Source of the DNA: Bacteroidales bacterium
GTDB lineage: Bacteria; Bacteroidota; Bacteroidia; Bacteroidales; Paludibacteraceae
Assembly (NCBI GenBank): GCA_015061185.1
Contig: SUWZ01000004.1
Coordinates: 1-64,000 of the forward strand
Direction: 5' to 3'
DNA length: 64,000 bases
Shown: in pieces, positions 48,018 through 57,086 of the stretch
Layout: each line of letters starts with the position of its first letter
How positions within the stretch are numbered: the stretch's first letter is position 1
Notes under the pieces: generated by a model
What the model saw: the letters and a program-made list of their open reading frames with translations, nothing else
Databases searched by the model: none
What the model was told of the DNA's origin: nothing
Translations under genes and position numbers: made by a program

Positions 48018-49451
48018 TTATTCAAATGCACCCATACGGAGCATACTAACTTCTCTTTCAGACAAGAAACGCCATTGACCTCTACGAAGATTCTTCTTAG
48101 TCAATCCGGCAAAATAAACTCTGTCCAATCTTAACACACGATATCCCAACGCTTCAAAGAATCTACGAACAATACGATTTCTACCGGAGTGAATTTCTAT
48201 ACCCACTTTCTTCTTATCCTCTTCATCAATATAATTCAAAGAATCAGCTTTTATTTCACCATCATCCAATTCAATTCCTGCCAACATTTTGTCGAAATCC
48301 TCTTGTTGCAACTCCTTATCCAAAACCACTTGATAAATCTTCTTCTTATTATACTTCGGATGAGTTAATTTAGCTGCTAAATCTCCATCATTGGTCAACA
48401 GCAACACACCGGTTGTATTTCTATCCAAACGACCAACAGGATAGATACGCTCTGTACATGCAGACTTAACCAAATCCATCACTGTAGTTTTTGCAAATGG
48501 ATCATCACTTGTCGTAACACAATCTTTGGGTTTATTCAACAACAAATAAACTCTCTTATCAGGAGATACCAATTGGTCGTGAATCATCACACGATCTCCG
48601 CGCAAAATCTTTGTTCCCAATTCAGAAACCGGATTTCCATTTACAGTAACCACACCGGCTGTTATCAACTCATCAGCCTCCCGACGAGAACAAATTCCTG
48701 CATTAGACAAAAATTTATTCAATCGGATTTCCTCATTTGGATCCTCCACAATTGAGCGATACTCAATAGGACGAGTAATGATACGATTTTTGTTAAATCC
48801 TTGTTTATTGTTGTTATTGTTCGGACGACGGTTTCCGCCTTTTCCTCCAAATCCTTGACGATTGTTATTGGGTCTAAAACCTTGACGACCCCCATTATCA
48901 TCACGACCATTAAAACGTTGATTGCGATTATAACCACCTCTATTATTATATCCGCCTTGACGATAACCACCATTTTGTTGAGGTCTATTGGCGTAATTTT
49001 GCGAATTATATTGTGGATTCTGTTCTCCATTTCCAAAATCCCCATTATCATAAAATCGCTCTCCTCCGTAATTATTATTATAGTTGTTATTACCATAATT
49101 ATTATTACGATTATAACCTCCACCATAATTATTTGATCTATTATTTCCATAATTATGGTTTCCTCCATAAGAGCCACCCCTATTGTTGTTATAACGTCTG
49201 TTATTGTTATAACCATTATTGTTGGGCCTATACTGATGATTATTTGAATAATCACCACTTTCTTCGACATTATAGCGAGGCGCCTCTCCCACACGTCTTC
49301 TTGGGCGCTTAACTCCATCAGGAGAAGCAGATCTCACTCTATTCTCCGAGGTAAAATTAGGGTTAAAACTTTTTCTTGCTCTAACTTCGCCTTCATTTTC
49401 GGCATCAAAATTCCTCCCGGAATCTTGCCAATCTTCATCTAACGGTCTCAT
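48018..49451 (-). CDS. RsuA/RluB-family pseudouridine synthase with Asn/Gly/Arg-rich N-terminal extension
   Basis: 477 residues. The C-terminal 236 residues are an ordinary large- or small-subunit rRNA pseudouridine synthase: S4 domain (IRLNKFLSNAGICSRREAD, 242-290) and catalytic Asp343 in PVGRLDRNTTG. Residues ~65-225 are low-complexity, made of Asn, Gly, Arg, Tyr and Gln (runs such as NNNRGGSYGG and GGYRQGGYNNRGGYNR), predicted disordered and RNA-binding in character. Such tails occur in Bacteroidetes members of this family. The repetitive DNA creates long antisense open frames, which are artefacts. Confidence 0.93.
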   Translation of the reverse strand: MRPLDEDWQDSGRNFDAENEGEVRARKSFNPNFTSENRVRSASPDGVKRPRRRVGEAPRYNVEESGDYSNNHQYRPNNNGYNNNRRYNNNRGGSYGGNHNYGNNRSNNYGGGYNRNNNYGNNNYNNNYGGERFYDNGDFGNGEQNPQYNSQNYANRPQQNGGYRQGGYNNRGGYNRNQRFNGRDDNGGRQGFRPNNNRQGFGGKGGNRRPNNNNNKQGFNKNRIITRPIEYRSIVEDPNEEIRLNKFLSNAGICSRREADELITAGVVTVNGNPVSELGTKILRGDRVMIHDQLVSPDKRVYLLLNKPKDCVTTSDDPFAKTTVMDLVKSACTERIYPVGRLDRNTTGVLLLTNDGDLAAKLTHPKYNKKKIYQVVLDKELQQEDFDKMLAGIELDDGEIKADSLNYIDEEDKKKVGIEIHSGRNRIVRRFFEALGYRVLRLDRVYFAGLTKKNLRRGQWRFLSEREVSMLRMGAFE

Positions 49452-49547
49452 ACAATTACTTTATTTAATTAATTAAACTATTTTATTAAATTATCAACCT
49501 CTCCTATCAACCTTTTACAAAACAATCTATAACCAATATAGTTCATC

Positions 49548-51389
49548 TTATGCTTCAGATGCCTCTTCTAACATTTTGATTTTTTCCAAAACCACCTCTC
49601 TCTCACTCTTCAGTTTAGACACCTTCAATTCCATATCCTTTATCATTCCTTCTGCTTTTTTTGATGAACCGGAAAAAAAGCCAATATTATTTTCATAAGT
49701 AGCAATTTCTGACGTCAAAGTTTCATACTGACGAAGAAGACGTTTCCGCTCTGATTGCAACTTTTGCTGACCTTTATTTGCTATATCTTGCAAATTAGCT
49801 TTATACACATCCATTCGACGAGCATTTCTATCCAAGTTCAACTTATCAAACTTTTCATCGATAGCCACCTTATATACCTTATATATTTTATCTTTTTCTT
49901 TAAATGGAACAAATCCAATCTGATTCCATTTCGCTGTTAATTCTTTTAATGCAACTAAAGCAGCATCTGAATCTTCTCCTATCTCTAACGATTTTATTTG
50001 TTCTATTATCTCTTTTTTCTTAGCCAAATTTTCATCTTGCTCGTTTTTTTGAGATTTAAACTCCTTCTCTTTTCTTTCAAAGAAATAATCACACGCAGAA
50101 ATAAATCGTTTCCAAACAATCTCAGATTGCTTCTTCGGAACAGCTCCAATCTGCTTCCACTCTTTTTGCAACAACACTAACTTATCCGATGCAGACTTCC
50201 ACTCTACACTATCTTTTAAAGCTTCAGCCTTTTCACACAACGCAATTTTTTGAGTTAAATTGTCAACCAAGGCTTTTTTTGTCGATTTAAAGAAATCATT
50301 CTTCTGTTTAAAAAACTCATCACAAGCTGCTCTAAATCGTTCATAAATAGCCACATTATCTTTTTTAGGAGCAAATCCTATTTTCTTCCACTCATTCTGT
50401 AATTCAATAATCTCATCACTCTTCTCTTGCCAAGCCTTATAGGAAGACAACTCAGATAAATCCATCGACTCTAACTTCTCACATAAAGCCTTTTTCTTTT
50501 CCAAATTCTCAATCTCAGTCTCCTTCAACTTATCAAAATAGTCGTGATGTTTTTTATGCACTACTGTAGAAGCCGATTTAAAACGGTTCCATATTTCTTC
50601 TCTATTTTCTCTTGAGACCGGACCAATCTCGCGCCACTTTTCATGCAAAACCTGCAACTTACGAAAAGCAACAACAACATCCTCCTCTGATGACAATTTT
50701 TCTGCTTGTTCACACAATTCATTCTTCGCCTCTAAATTCTTTCTAAAATCGTAGTCTCGTAACTCTTTGTTGATTTTGAGATTATCATAGAAACTCTCCA
50801 CACAATTTTGATACTCTCTCCACAATGCATTAGAATCAGAAGCCGGAACATCTCCAATTGCTTTCCAGTCTTGTTGAATCTTTTGAAAAACAGGAATTCT
50901 TTTTCCAAAATCCTCGGTATTACTTTCGTCAATCAATACTTTCAATTCTCCTAACAAGCGTCTTTTAGATTCTAAATTCTCTTTCTTTTCATTCTCTTGA
51001 CGCATTAATTCAGAAGCTCTTTTTTCCTTATACTTAGCCAACAACTCCTTTAATTCATCCTCCAACGGATTAGGTACTGGTTCAAAGTCGGCCTCCTCGC
51101 CACCATCTGCCAAAAATGCAGATTTCAATTCCTCATTTTTCGCCTTTAATTTGCGGTAAAAATTTTGTTTTATAGATTCAACATCCCCCTTGATAGATGC
51201 ATAAGACTCAGGGTTACTCTTTAGCAAACCTTTCATCTTCTCCACCAACTCACCCTCTGTACAATCGCTATAATCTGCAGATTCTACACTCATCTCTACG
51301 TCTAACACCTGCTCCTCTACAGAGTCAACTAATTGATTTTCAACATCATTTTGAATCTTTAAAAGATCCATTTCTTCCATTTTATCCAT
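49548..51389 (-). CDS. DUF349 repeat coiled-coil protein
   Basis: 613 residues, almost entirely helical and rich in Lys and Glu. Five copies of the DUF349 unit can be counted by the pattern W-x-x-IG-x-(V/A)-P: QDWKAIGDVP, EKWREIGPVS, NEWKKIGFAP, KEWKQIGAVP and AKWNQIGFVP. The N-terminal ~80 residues are acidic. DUF349 proteins are cytoplasmic and of unclear function; an RNA or ribosome link has been suggested for some. A -7 box TAAATTTG is at 51433-51440. Divergent from the DUF456 gene. Confidence 0.88.
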   Translation of the reverse strand: MDKMEEMDLLKIQNDVENQLVDSVEEQVLDVEMSVESADYSDCTEGELVEKMKGLLKSNPESYASIKGDVESIKQNFYRKLKAKNEELKSAFLADGGEEADFEPVPNPLEDELKELLAKYKEKRASELMRQENEKKENLESKRRLLGELKVLIDESNTEDFGKRIPVFQKIQQDWKAIGDVPASDSNALWREYQNCVESFYDNLKINKELRDYDFRKNLEAKNELCEQAEKLSSEEDVVVAFRKLQVLHEKWREIGPVSRENREEIWNRFKSASTVVHKKHHDYFDKLKETEIENLEKKKALCEKLESMDLSELSSYKAWQEKSDEIIELQNEWKKIGFAPKKDNVAIYERFRAACDEFFKQKNDFFKSTKKALVDNLTQKIALCEKAEALKDSVEWKSASDKLVLLQKEWKQIGAVPKKQSEIVWKRFISACDYFFERKEKEFKSQKNEQDENLAKKKEIIEQIKSLEIGEDSDAALVALKELTAKWNQIGFVPFKEKDKIYKVYKVAIDEKFDKLNLDRNARRMDVYKANLQDIANKGQQKLQSERKRLLRQYETLTSEIATYENNIGFFSGSSKKAEGMIKDMELKVSKLKSEREVVLEKIKMLEEASEA

Positions 51390-51432
51390 AAAAAATTATT
51401 TAAATTTTTACTCACCTCAAATTCTACGATTA

Positions 51433-51440
51433 CAAATTTA
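51433..51440 (-). promoter_or_regulatory. -7 box of the DUF349 gene
   Basis: TAAATTTG on the minus strand, 44 nt before the start codon, with TTGA about 16 nt upstream. Confidence 0.45.
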
Positions 51441-51517
51441 ATAAAAACATTTGTATTTCAATCGTATCGTTAAAGAATTTTCACTTTTTATCTTTTTTCT
51501 TATTCAAACAAATTGTC

Positions 51518-51525
51518 TAATTTTG
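51518..51525 (+). promoter_or_regulatory. -7 box of the DUF456 gene
   Basis: TAATTTTG, a full TAnnTTTG match, 20 nt before the ATG at 51545. Predicted leader about 14 nt. Confidence 0.5.
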
Positions 51526-51544
51526 GAGAAAATTTATTTGAATT

Positions 51545-52018
51545 ATGGAGATTTTTTTAATTTGTTTAGCTGGAATATTAATCATCTTGTCGATAGCTGG
51601 TTGCTTTGTTCCTATCATACCCGGCCCTCCGATCGGATATGTAGGAATGCTGATTATGCGCTATGTCGATGCAATAAATTTTTCAAACGAAAAATTAATA
51701 ATTCTTTTGATTGTCACCATTATCGTTCAAGTATCCGATTATATTTTACCAATTTGGTTTACAAAAAAATTTGGCGGAAGCAAATTGGGTATGATAGGGA
51801 GTACCATCGGACTGATTGCCGGATTGTTCTTCCCCCCTATCGGCATAATCGTGGGTCCTATAATTGGAGCTATTGGAGGTGAATTAGTTAGTGGGAAAGA
51901 ATTTGCCTTGGCTTGCAAAAGCGGATTAGGCTCCTTTATTGGATTTATCACTACTACAGGTGCCAAACTGATTGTATGTTTTGTTTTTCTATACTACTTT
52001 GTCACCTCTTTAATTTAG
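51545..52018 (+). CDS. DUF456 family membrane protein
   Basis: 157 residues, four to five hydrophobic segments. The glycine- and proline-rich signature CFVPIIPGPPIGYVGML near the N-terminus and the GSTIGLIAGLFFPPIGIIVGPIIGAIGGEL block in the middle are typical of DUF456. Function of the family is unknown. It is a lone plus-strand gene divergent from the DUF349 gene. Confidence 0.9.
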   Translation: MEIFLICLAGILIILSIAGCFVPIIPGPPIGYVGMLIMRYVDAINFSNEKLIILLIVTIIVQVSDYILPIWFTKKFGGSKLGMIGSTIGLIAGLFFPPIGIIVGPIIGAIGGELVSGKEFALACKSGLGSFIGFITTTGAKLIVCFVFLYYFVTSLI

Positions 52019-52128
52019 ACCGAAAGTTCATCTCAAGAATCAATAGAGCACTTATCTAAATTAAATTTTGCGGAAGAAGGATAGGACAAAAGAAGAGCCA
52101 TAAAAATCAAAATATGGGGCTAAAAAAT

Positions 52129-52779
52129 TCAAGGCAACAGTTCAACTTGCGCCTTGATTTTTCCATTGGCTATATTCTCCTCGATCTTGTCTAACATTGC
52201 TTGGCGGTTAGAAAAAACAGATATTAAATTGTTCTTCCAATCATCTAATTTTCCTAAATACTCTTCAAAGATACTATTATATTTAGCATACGCAATTTCC
52301 ATATCTACAATAGCTTGTTCGAACAACGATTCATCATTTAGAAACGTTGCCATATGTGCCTTCATTTCTATTGTAGCATATTGAGCTGATGGCACAGAAT
52401 ATCTTTCATTAGAATATGCATTGATAACTTTAAGAAGAGTATCTTTATGAATATTTTTTCTTAAATCAAAATTTATATAGTTTTCAGCATTTAGGAAAAT
52501 CTCTTCTTTCTTTTCTAACATTTGGGATATCGAAAGATAGTAAGGTAAACCTTTTGAATCCTCTATATGATGATAAAGGAAAGGACCCCAAAAACACTCC
52601 TTTACATCCTCCTCCCACAGAGGATAGATAACAAAATATGGATGTATATCACCTCGTATCTTACAACGTTCAAAACCTATAGCAAAACAGCCTACAATTT
52701 TATAGTATTTTGATTGAGTGACTGCCGTTAAATCATACCGTTTTACCCATTCGTTTTTTAGTATTGTCTCTTCTTTCAT
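52129..52779 (-). CDS. hypothetical protein
   Basis: 216 residues from the ATG at 52779; a TTG seven codons upstream lies next to a terminator hairpin and is less likely. No family recognised. The N-terminal ~90 residues are mixed alpha/beta with many aromatics (KYYKIVGCFAIGFERCKI, HPYFVIYPLWEEDVKECFWG). The C-terminal half is helical and charged. No signal peptide, so probably cytoplasmic. Isolated between the DUF456 gene and cyclophilin. Confidence 0.7.
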   Translation of the reverse strand: MKEETILKNEWVKRYDLTAVTQSKYYKIVGCFAIGFERCKIRGDIHPYFVIYPLWEEDVKECFWGPFLYHHIEDSKGLPYYLSISQMLEKKEEIFLNAENYINFDLRKNIHKDTLLKVINAYSNERYSVPSAQYATIEMKAHMATFLNDESLFEQAIVDMEIAYAKYNSIFEEYLGKLDDWKNNLISVFSNRQAMLDKIEENIANGKIKAQVELLP

Positions 52780-52798
52780 TTTCGACTTATCATACAAC

Positions 52799-52840
52799 AA
52801 AGAGGCTATAATAATTGAAATTCAACAATATAGCCTCTTT
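52799..52840 (-). terminator. hairpin between cyclophilin and the hypothetical gene
   Basis: AGAGGCTATA and its exact complement TATAGCCTCT are separated by about 18 nt; on the minus strand the stem is followed by TTTGTTG, on the plus strand by TTTATT. It probably ends the cyclophilin transcript. Confidence 0.6.
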
Positions 52841-52860
52841 ATTCATTGTTTATTTATCAG

Positions 52861-52918
52861 ACCTAACAACTTCTAAATTATTTCGAGTTCATTCTTGCTT
52901 GCCTAAACTTGAAATAAC
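52861..52918. repeat. fragment of the dispersed repeat
   Basis: AACAACTTCTAAATTATTTC followed by GAGTTCATTC corresponds to the terminal and core words of the longer copies in the inverted orientation. It lies in the 3' flank of the cyclophilin gene. Confidence 0.4.
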
Positions 52919-52962
52919 AAATCATATTGTTTGCAGCATCACGAACATCAAAAACTCCAAAA

Positions 52963-53772
52963 TTATTTAACAATTTCAATTTTCATCTTTAAATCGCTCT
53001 TAGGTCTATCTCCCGGCATTGTTTGCACGGCAGCAATAGCATCAATCACCTCCAAACCTTCAACAACCTCCCCAAACACAGTATATTCATTATCCAAGAA
53101 AGGAGTTCCGCCGATAGTCATATAATCTTTTTTCATCTCAGCAGACATTTCTATCTTTTTACCTTCAAACTCTTTTTCCATTTGAGCAATTAACTCATTT
53201 TGCAACTTCATAAGCCCCTCTTTATCTTGAGCGGCACGCAACTTTTGAATTTCAGCAGAACGTTCATCAGCCATTTGATAAAAACGATTCTGTTTCGCCT
53301 TATTCAACATATTTTTCTCCATCTGTCCAATTTCAACTTCGCTCATCACTTTTCCCTGAACAATGTAAAATTGACAACCGGAAGATCTTTTTTCAGGATT
53401 CACCTGATCCCCTTGACGAGCAGCAGCCAAAGCACCTTTTTTATGATAATATTTAGGATAAACAAACTCTGCAGGAATTGTATAACCCACATCTCCGGCT
53501 CCTAATTGTTTAGATGCAGGTGCATTTTTTGAATCAGGATCTCCACCTTGAATCATAAAATCTTTTATCACCCTATGAAATAACAAGTCGTTATAAAATC
53601 CCTTCTCTATTAACTTGATAAAATTATCACGATGTTGAGGGGTCTCATTATACAACTTGATTTTCATTGTACCATACTCAGTGGTTAAAACCACCATAGT
53701 CTCTTTTTCTTGTGCTGTCGCAACCATAGTCATAGCCATTAATAAAATAATCAAATAAAATTTCTTTACCAT
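52963..53772 (-). CDS. exported cyclophilin-type peptidyl-prolyl isomerase
   Basis: 269 residues. Signal peptide (cleavage near ATAQ-E, residue 21), so periplasmic. The cyclophilin core has LFHRVIKDFMIQGGDP, SSGCQFYIVQG and, after an insertion, FLDNEYTVFGEVVEGLEV. The insertion of about 70 residues (about 147-217) is helical and charged and interrupts the fold between the two conserved blocks; I believe this is common in Bacteroidetes. It would assist folding of exported proteins. Confidence 0.93.
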   Translation of the reverse strand: MVKKFYLIILLMAMTMVATAQEKETMVVLTTEYGTMKIKLYNETPQHRDNFIKLIEKGFYNDLLFHRVIKDFMIQGGDPDSKNAPASKQLGAGDVGYTIPAEFVYPKYYHKKGALAAARQGDQVNPEKRSSGCQFYIVQGKVMSEVEIGQMEKNMLNKAKQNRFYQMADERSAEIQKLRAAQDKEGLMKLQNELIAQMEKEFEGKKIEMSAEMKKDYMTIGGTPFLDNEYTVFGEVVEGLEVIDAIAAVQTMPGDRPKSDLKMKIEIVK

Positions 53773-54048
53773 AACAATTACACGTTTAATGACGAATTCA
53801 ACAAATCAAGAGATTATACTTTGTACAAAAAGAAACTTCTCAAAGAAAGGTTAAGAAAGAGTTATTCCCAAGACTATTTAGAATCAGTAAAACTCCAACT
53901 ATTAGCACAATCTTCTTGAAATGATTCACAACAAACGAAAATCATTTTCTCTAATTTATAGAAAGCGTCTATGTTAAAAAACGAAACAAAGGTAGAATAT
54001 TTTTGAGATAAAACAAAGAATTTATTATTCAAACACCTCTACCACATT
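53773..54048. other. intergenic stretch upstream of cyclophilin
   Basis: AT-rich, no coding ORF and no clear promoter match for the cyclophilin gene. Repeat copy C begins at its right end. Confidence 0.3.
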
Positions 54049-54136
54049 TAAGAAACTATTTGAATTTAATTATAAAAAATTTTAAGCTTCGATCTCTTCT
54101 TTTTCGGCATCTTAGAAGTACTTTTTAACCTGTTTT
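54049..54136. repeat. dispersed MITE-like repeat, degenerate copy C
   Basis: TAAGAAACTATTTGAATTTA, CTTCGATCTCTTCTTTTTCG and GCATCTTAGAAGTACTTTTT line up with the first ~85 nt of copies A and B with many substitutions. Confidence 0.55.
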
Positions 54137-54236
54137 CACTATTCTGTTTTTTTAGAATTCCATCCCAAACCCAAGAAATAACTACAATAATTTGCAGATT
54201 TTTTCAAAAATAACTTTTCATTTCGATTTTTTTTTA

Positions 54237-54244
54237 TAATTTTG
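54237..54244 (+). promoter_or_regulatory. -7 box of rpmE2
   Basis: TAATTTTG followed by CACCGCC. Predicted start about 54250, leader about 65 nt. TTTC lies near the -33 position. Confidence 0.55.
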
Positions 54245-54314
54245 CACCGCCAATTGCATAAGGTTACCAATTTAAATTTAAATGAATTAAAAACAAATTT
54301 AACGAAATAATAAA

Positions 54315-54566
54315 ATGAATAAGGAGATTCAACCCGAAAATTATCGTCCTGTAGCATTTAAGGACATGTCAAACGGAGATTTATTTATCTCACGTTCTAC
54401 AATCAACACCAAAGACACAATTGAGATTGATGGAGAAACATTACCATTAGTAAAACTTGAAATTTCAAGTTCTTCTCACCCATTCTTCACAGGAAAAGCT
54501 AAGATGGTTGACACAGCAGGTCGTGTTGATAAGTTCATGAACCGCTACGGAAACAGAAAAAAATAA
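54315..54566 (+). CDS. rpmE2: 50S ribosomal protein L31, type B
   Basis: 83 residues. Lacks the CxxC zinc ligands of the type A protein and has the type B landmarks [20 protein letters not shown] and [10 protein letters not shown]...DTAGRVDKF. Binds the central protuberance of the 50S subunit. Single gene with promoter (54237) and terminator (54593). Confidence 0.96.
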   Translation: MNKEIQPENYRPVAFKDMSNGDLFISRSTINTKDTIEIDGETLPLVKLEISSSSHPFFTGKAKMVDTAGRVDKFMNRYGNRKK

Positions 54567-54592
54567 TCATATCTACGTTATGATTTTTCAGG

Positions 54593-54616
54593 AGGGTGAG
54601 TCAACAGGCTCACCCT
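54593..54616 (+). terminator. terminator of rpmE2
   Basis: Perfect eight-base stem AGGGTGAG/CTCACCCT with an eight-base loop, followed by TTGTATTTT, 27 nt after the stop codon. Confidence 0.8.
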
Positions 54617-54790
54617 TTGTATTTTATCTACGACGCTACTCTCCTCTTCATCAGATCACCCCAAAATAAATCTTATTTCGAAAAACTTTTAATTCATTTT
54701 ATATATCACTCTTCCACACATTCATTTGCAATATCCGCATCACATCTTCTTTAATCGAACCTACTATCAAAATGATTTTCAAAACCATCA

Positions 54791-54818
54791 CGACCTAATT
54801 TATAGAAAATGCCTATAA
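54791..54818. repeat. fragment of the dispersed repeat
   Basis: CGACCTAATTTATAGAAAAT followed by GCCTATAA is the inverted form of the core TAGGCAAGTTCTATAAATTA. It lies about 20 nt upstream of the nadK promoter. Confidence 0.45.
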
Positions 54819-54836
54819 AAATTACCATAAAAATAG

Positions 54837-54844
54837 TATCTTTG
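54837..54844 (+). promoter_or_regulatory. -7 box of nadK-fmt
   Basis: TATCTTTG, a full match, with the G only 17 nt from the nadK ATG. Predicted leader about 10 nt. Confidence 0.6.
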
Positions 54845-54860
54845 CAAAAAAATAAAAACA

Positions 54861-55733
54861 ATGAAAGTAATAATCTTCGGAAATAAATGTAAAGACCGAA
54901 TTGCCATATACGCAAGACAATTGGTAAATTCCCTATTAAAGCGGAATGTGTCCATCTATTTCGAAAAAGACTTCTGTCGATTTTTAGTAGAAAAAGGAAT
55001 TGACATGGCATTCCCTCACCAGTTACTCTGCGAAGGAGAGGATTTTGAAGCAGACATGGCTTTTAGCATAGGAGGAGATGGAACATTTATAAAAACATCT
55101 GCAAAAATTGGGAAAAAGAATATTCCAATCATCGGAATAAATGCAGGACGGTTAGGATTTCTTGCAGATATAGCCGGAGATGAAATAGAAGAGGCTGTAA
55201 AAGAGATTTTGGACGGAAAATACAAAATAGAAGACAGGACATTGTTACGTCTCTACACAAAAGAGAAACTCTACAAGGATTTCAATTACGCACTAAATGA
55301 AATCGCTGTCATGAAGCGAGATTCTTCATCAATGATTACAATAGATGCATGGGCGAACGATGTCTTTATCAACTCATATCAGGCAGACGGACTACTAATT
55401 TCAACCTCTACCGGCTCAACCGCCTACTCAATGAGTGTTGGAGGACCTATCGTGGTACCTCAAGCACCCAACTTTATCATTACCCCTATCGCACCACATA
55501 GTTTAAACGTAAGACCAATCATTATTCCGGACGATTGGGAAATAAAATTAAGAGTAGAAAGTAGAAACAACCAATTTTTAATAGCCCTTGACGGCAGAAA
55601 CAATATTTTTGATTCTAAAACTCACTTAATAATAAAGAAAGCTGGATTTACTACGAAGGTAGTCAAAAGGGAGAATAACGACTTTTTTGACACATTAAGA
55701 AGCAAATTAATGTGGGGAATGAGTGAGCGATAA
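54861..55733 (+). CDS. nadK: NAD kinase
   Basis: 290 residues. Phosphorylates NAD to NADP. The GGDGT motif is at residues 71-75 (Asp73 catalytic). NEIAVMKRD, the ADGLLISTSTGSTAYSMSVGGPIV block and ITPIAPHSLNVRPI follow in the family order. First gene of a two-gene unit with fmt (33 nt downstream). Confidence 0.96.
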   Translation: MKVIIFGNKCKDRIAIYARQLVNSLLKRNVSIYFEKDFCRFLVEKGIDMAFPHQLLCEGEDFEADMAFSIGGDGTFIKTSAKIGKKNIPIIGINAGRLGFLADIAGDEIEEAVKEILDGKYKIEDRTLLRLYTKEKLYKDFNYALNEIAVMKRDSSSMITIDAWANDVFINSYQADGLLISTSTGSTAYSMSVGGPIVVPQAPNFIITPIAPHSLNVRPIIIPDDWEIKLRVESRNNQFLIALDGRNNIFDSKTHLIIKKAGFTTKVVKRENNDFFDTLRSKLMWGMSER

Positions 55734-55766
55734 AACAGACTTTCAAAATATAAAAGATTGTAACAG

Positions 55767-56738
55767 ATGGATAAAAAGGATTTAAGAATTGTGTACATGG
55801 GAACTCCCGATTTTGCGGTAGAACCTCTAAGAGAATTGGTTGAAAACGGCTACAATATTGTGGGATGCATCACAATGCCGGACAAGCAAGCGGGACGAGG
55901 ACATAAAGTACAATTTTCACCAGTTAAAGAGTATGCATTATCCAAAAATATTCCACTTTTACAACCTGAAAAACTCAAAGACGAACAATTTTTAAATGCA
56001 TTGAGAGAGTGGAATGCAGACCTTCAAATCGTAGTTGCATTCAGAATGCTTCCGGAAGTTGTTTGGTCGATGCCTCGATTAGGAACATTTAATTTACACG
56101 CCTCATTATTACCTCAATACAGAGGAGCTGCACCTATCAATTGGGCCATAATAAATGGAGAAAAAGAGACCGGCATCACTACATTCTTTTTAACGCACGA
56201 AATTGATACCGGAAAAATCATACTACAAGAGAGAATTGCCATCAGTCCGAATGATAATGTTGGATTGATACACGATAAATTAATGCATTTAGGAGCTAAA
56301 TTGGTAACGCAAACTGTTGACAAACTTTTGGATGGCAGCGCAGAAACAATTGACCAAAGTGCGTTTTACCAAAGTGAAGATGAGTTAAAATCAGCTCCCA
56401 AAATATTCAAAGAGACCTGTAAAATAGATTTTAATAAAACTGCTGAAGAAATTCATAATTTTGTAAGAGGTCTCTCCCCTTACCCTGCAGCTTGGTGCAA
56501 TTTAAGACTTCCTTCAGGAGAAACTATTGCAGCAAAGGTTTATGAAACAGAGATTTGTAATGATACAGATTCTGAGAAAATAGGAGCAATAGAAACCGAC
56601 AAGAAGAGATTCTTAAAAATATCCGTACAAGGAGGAAAAATCAGTATTAAATCAATACAAATCCCGGGAAAGAAACGTTTGGCTATCGACGAATTTTTAA
56701 GAGGCTTTAAAATCGAAGAGGGCTTAGTTATAGAATAA
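55767..56738 (+). CDS. fmt: methionyl-tRNA formyltransferase
   Basis: 323 residues. Transfers formyl from 10-formyl-THF to initiator Met-tRNA. N-terminal YMGTPDFAV, catalytic Asn109, His111 and Asp147 (FNLHASLLPQYRGAAPINWA and THEIDTGKI), and a C-terminal OB domain (from ~205). Same direction as nadK and probably cotranscribed. Confidence 0.96.
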   Translation: MDKKDLRIVYMGTPDFAVEPLRELVENGYNIVGCITMPDKQAGRGHKVQFSPVKEYALSKNIPLLQPEKLKDEQFLNALREWNADLQIVVAFRMLPEVVWSMPRLGTFNLHASLLPQYRGAAPINWAIINGEKETGITTFFLTHEIDTGKIILQERIAISPNDNVGLIHDKLMHLGAKLVTQTVDKLLDGSAETIDQSAFYQSEDELKSAPKIFKETCKIDFNKTAEEIHNFVRGLSPYPAAWCNLRLPSGETIAAKVYETEICNDTDSEKIGAIETDKKRFLKISVQGGKISIKSIQIPGKKRLAIDEFLRGFKIEEGLVIE

Positions 56739-56946
56739 CGTCTGGGTATAGTACACCGGTCGATTACAAAGAAGATTGTTCTATAATTAAAGATTTATCG
56801 TATTCTATCGTAAATCTCACTTAGGAGGTTTTATTTCAATCTTTTCTCGTTATTTACAGAAATAAGCCTAAATAAAAGAATTAGGCAATAGAATCGAATA
56901 GAATTTTCACTCTATGACAGTTTTTTAGACAAAAAACGTTAAACTA

Positions 56947-56977
56947 TTTGAGTATATCTATAAATTAAATATATTTG
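56947..56977 (+). promoter_or_regulatory. consensus Bacteroidetes promoter of the ECF sigma gene
   Basis: TTTG (56947-56950), exactly 19 nt, TATATTTG (56970-56977). This is one of the two best promoter matches in the window. Leader about 105 nt. The gap before it (56739-56946) shows no other feature. Confidence 0.75.
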
Positions 56978-57086
56978 CAAACGAAAATGAATGTTAAACT
57001 CGTGATGTGAATAATTTATTAGTCACTTCCATAAAATTAGAATGCCTATAGAGAAAACTCCTACTTTAATTATAAATAAATGAAGT

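Noticed and set aside
48719..49318. Open frames on both strands within the low-complexity part of the pseudouridine synthase gene
   Set aside because: They arise from the repetitive AAT/GGT-type codons of the Asn/Gly-rich tail.
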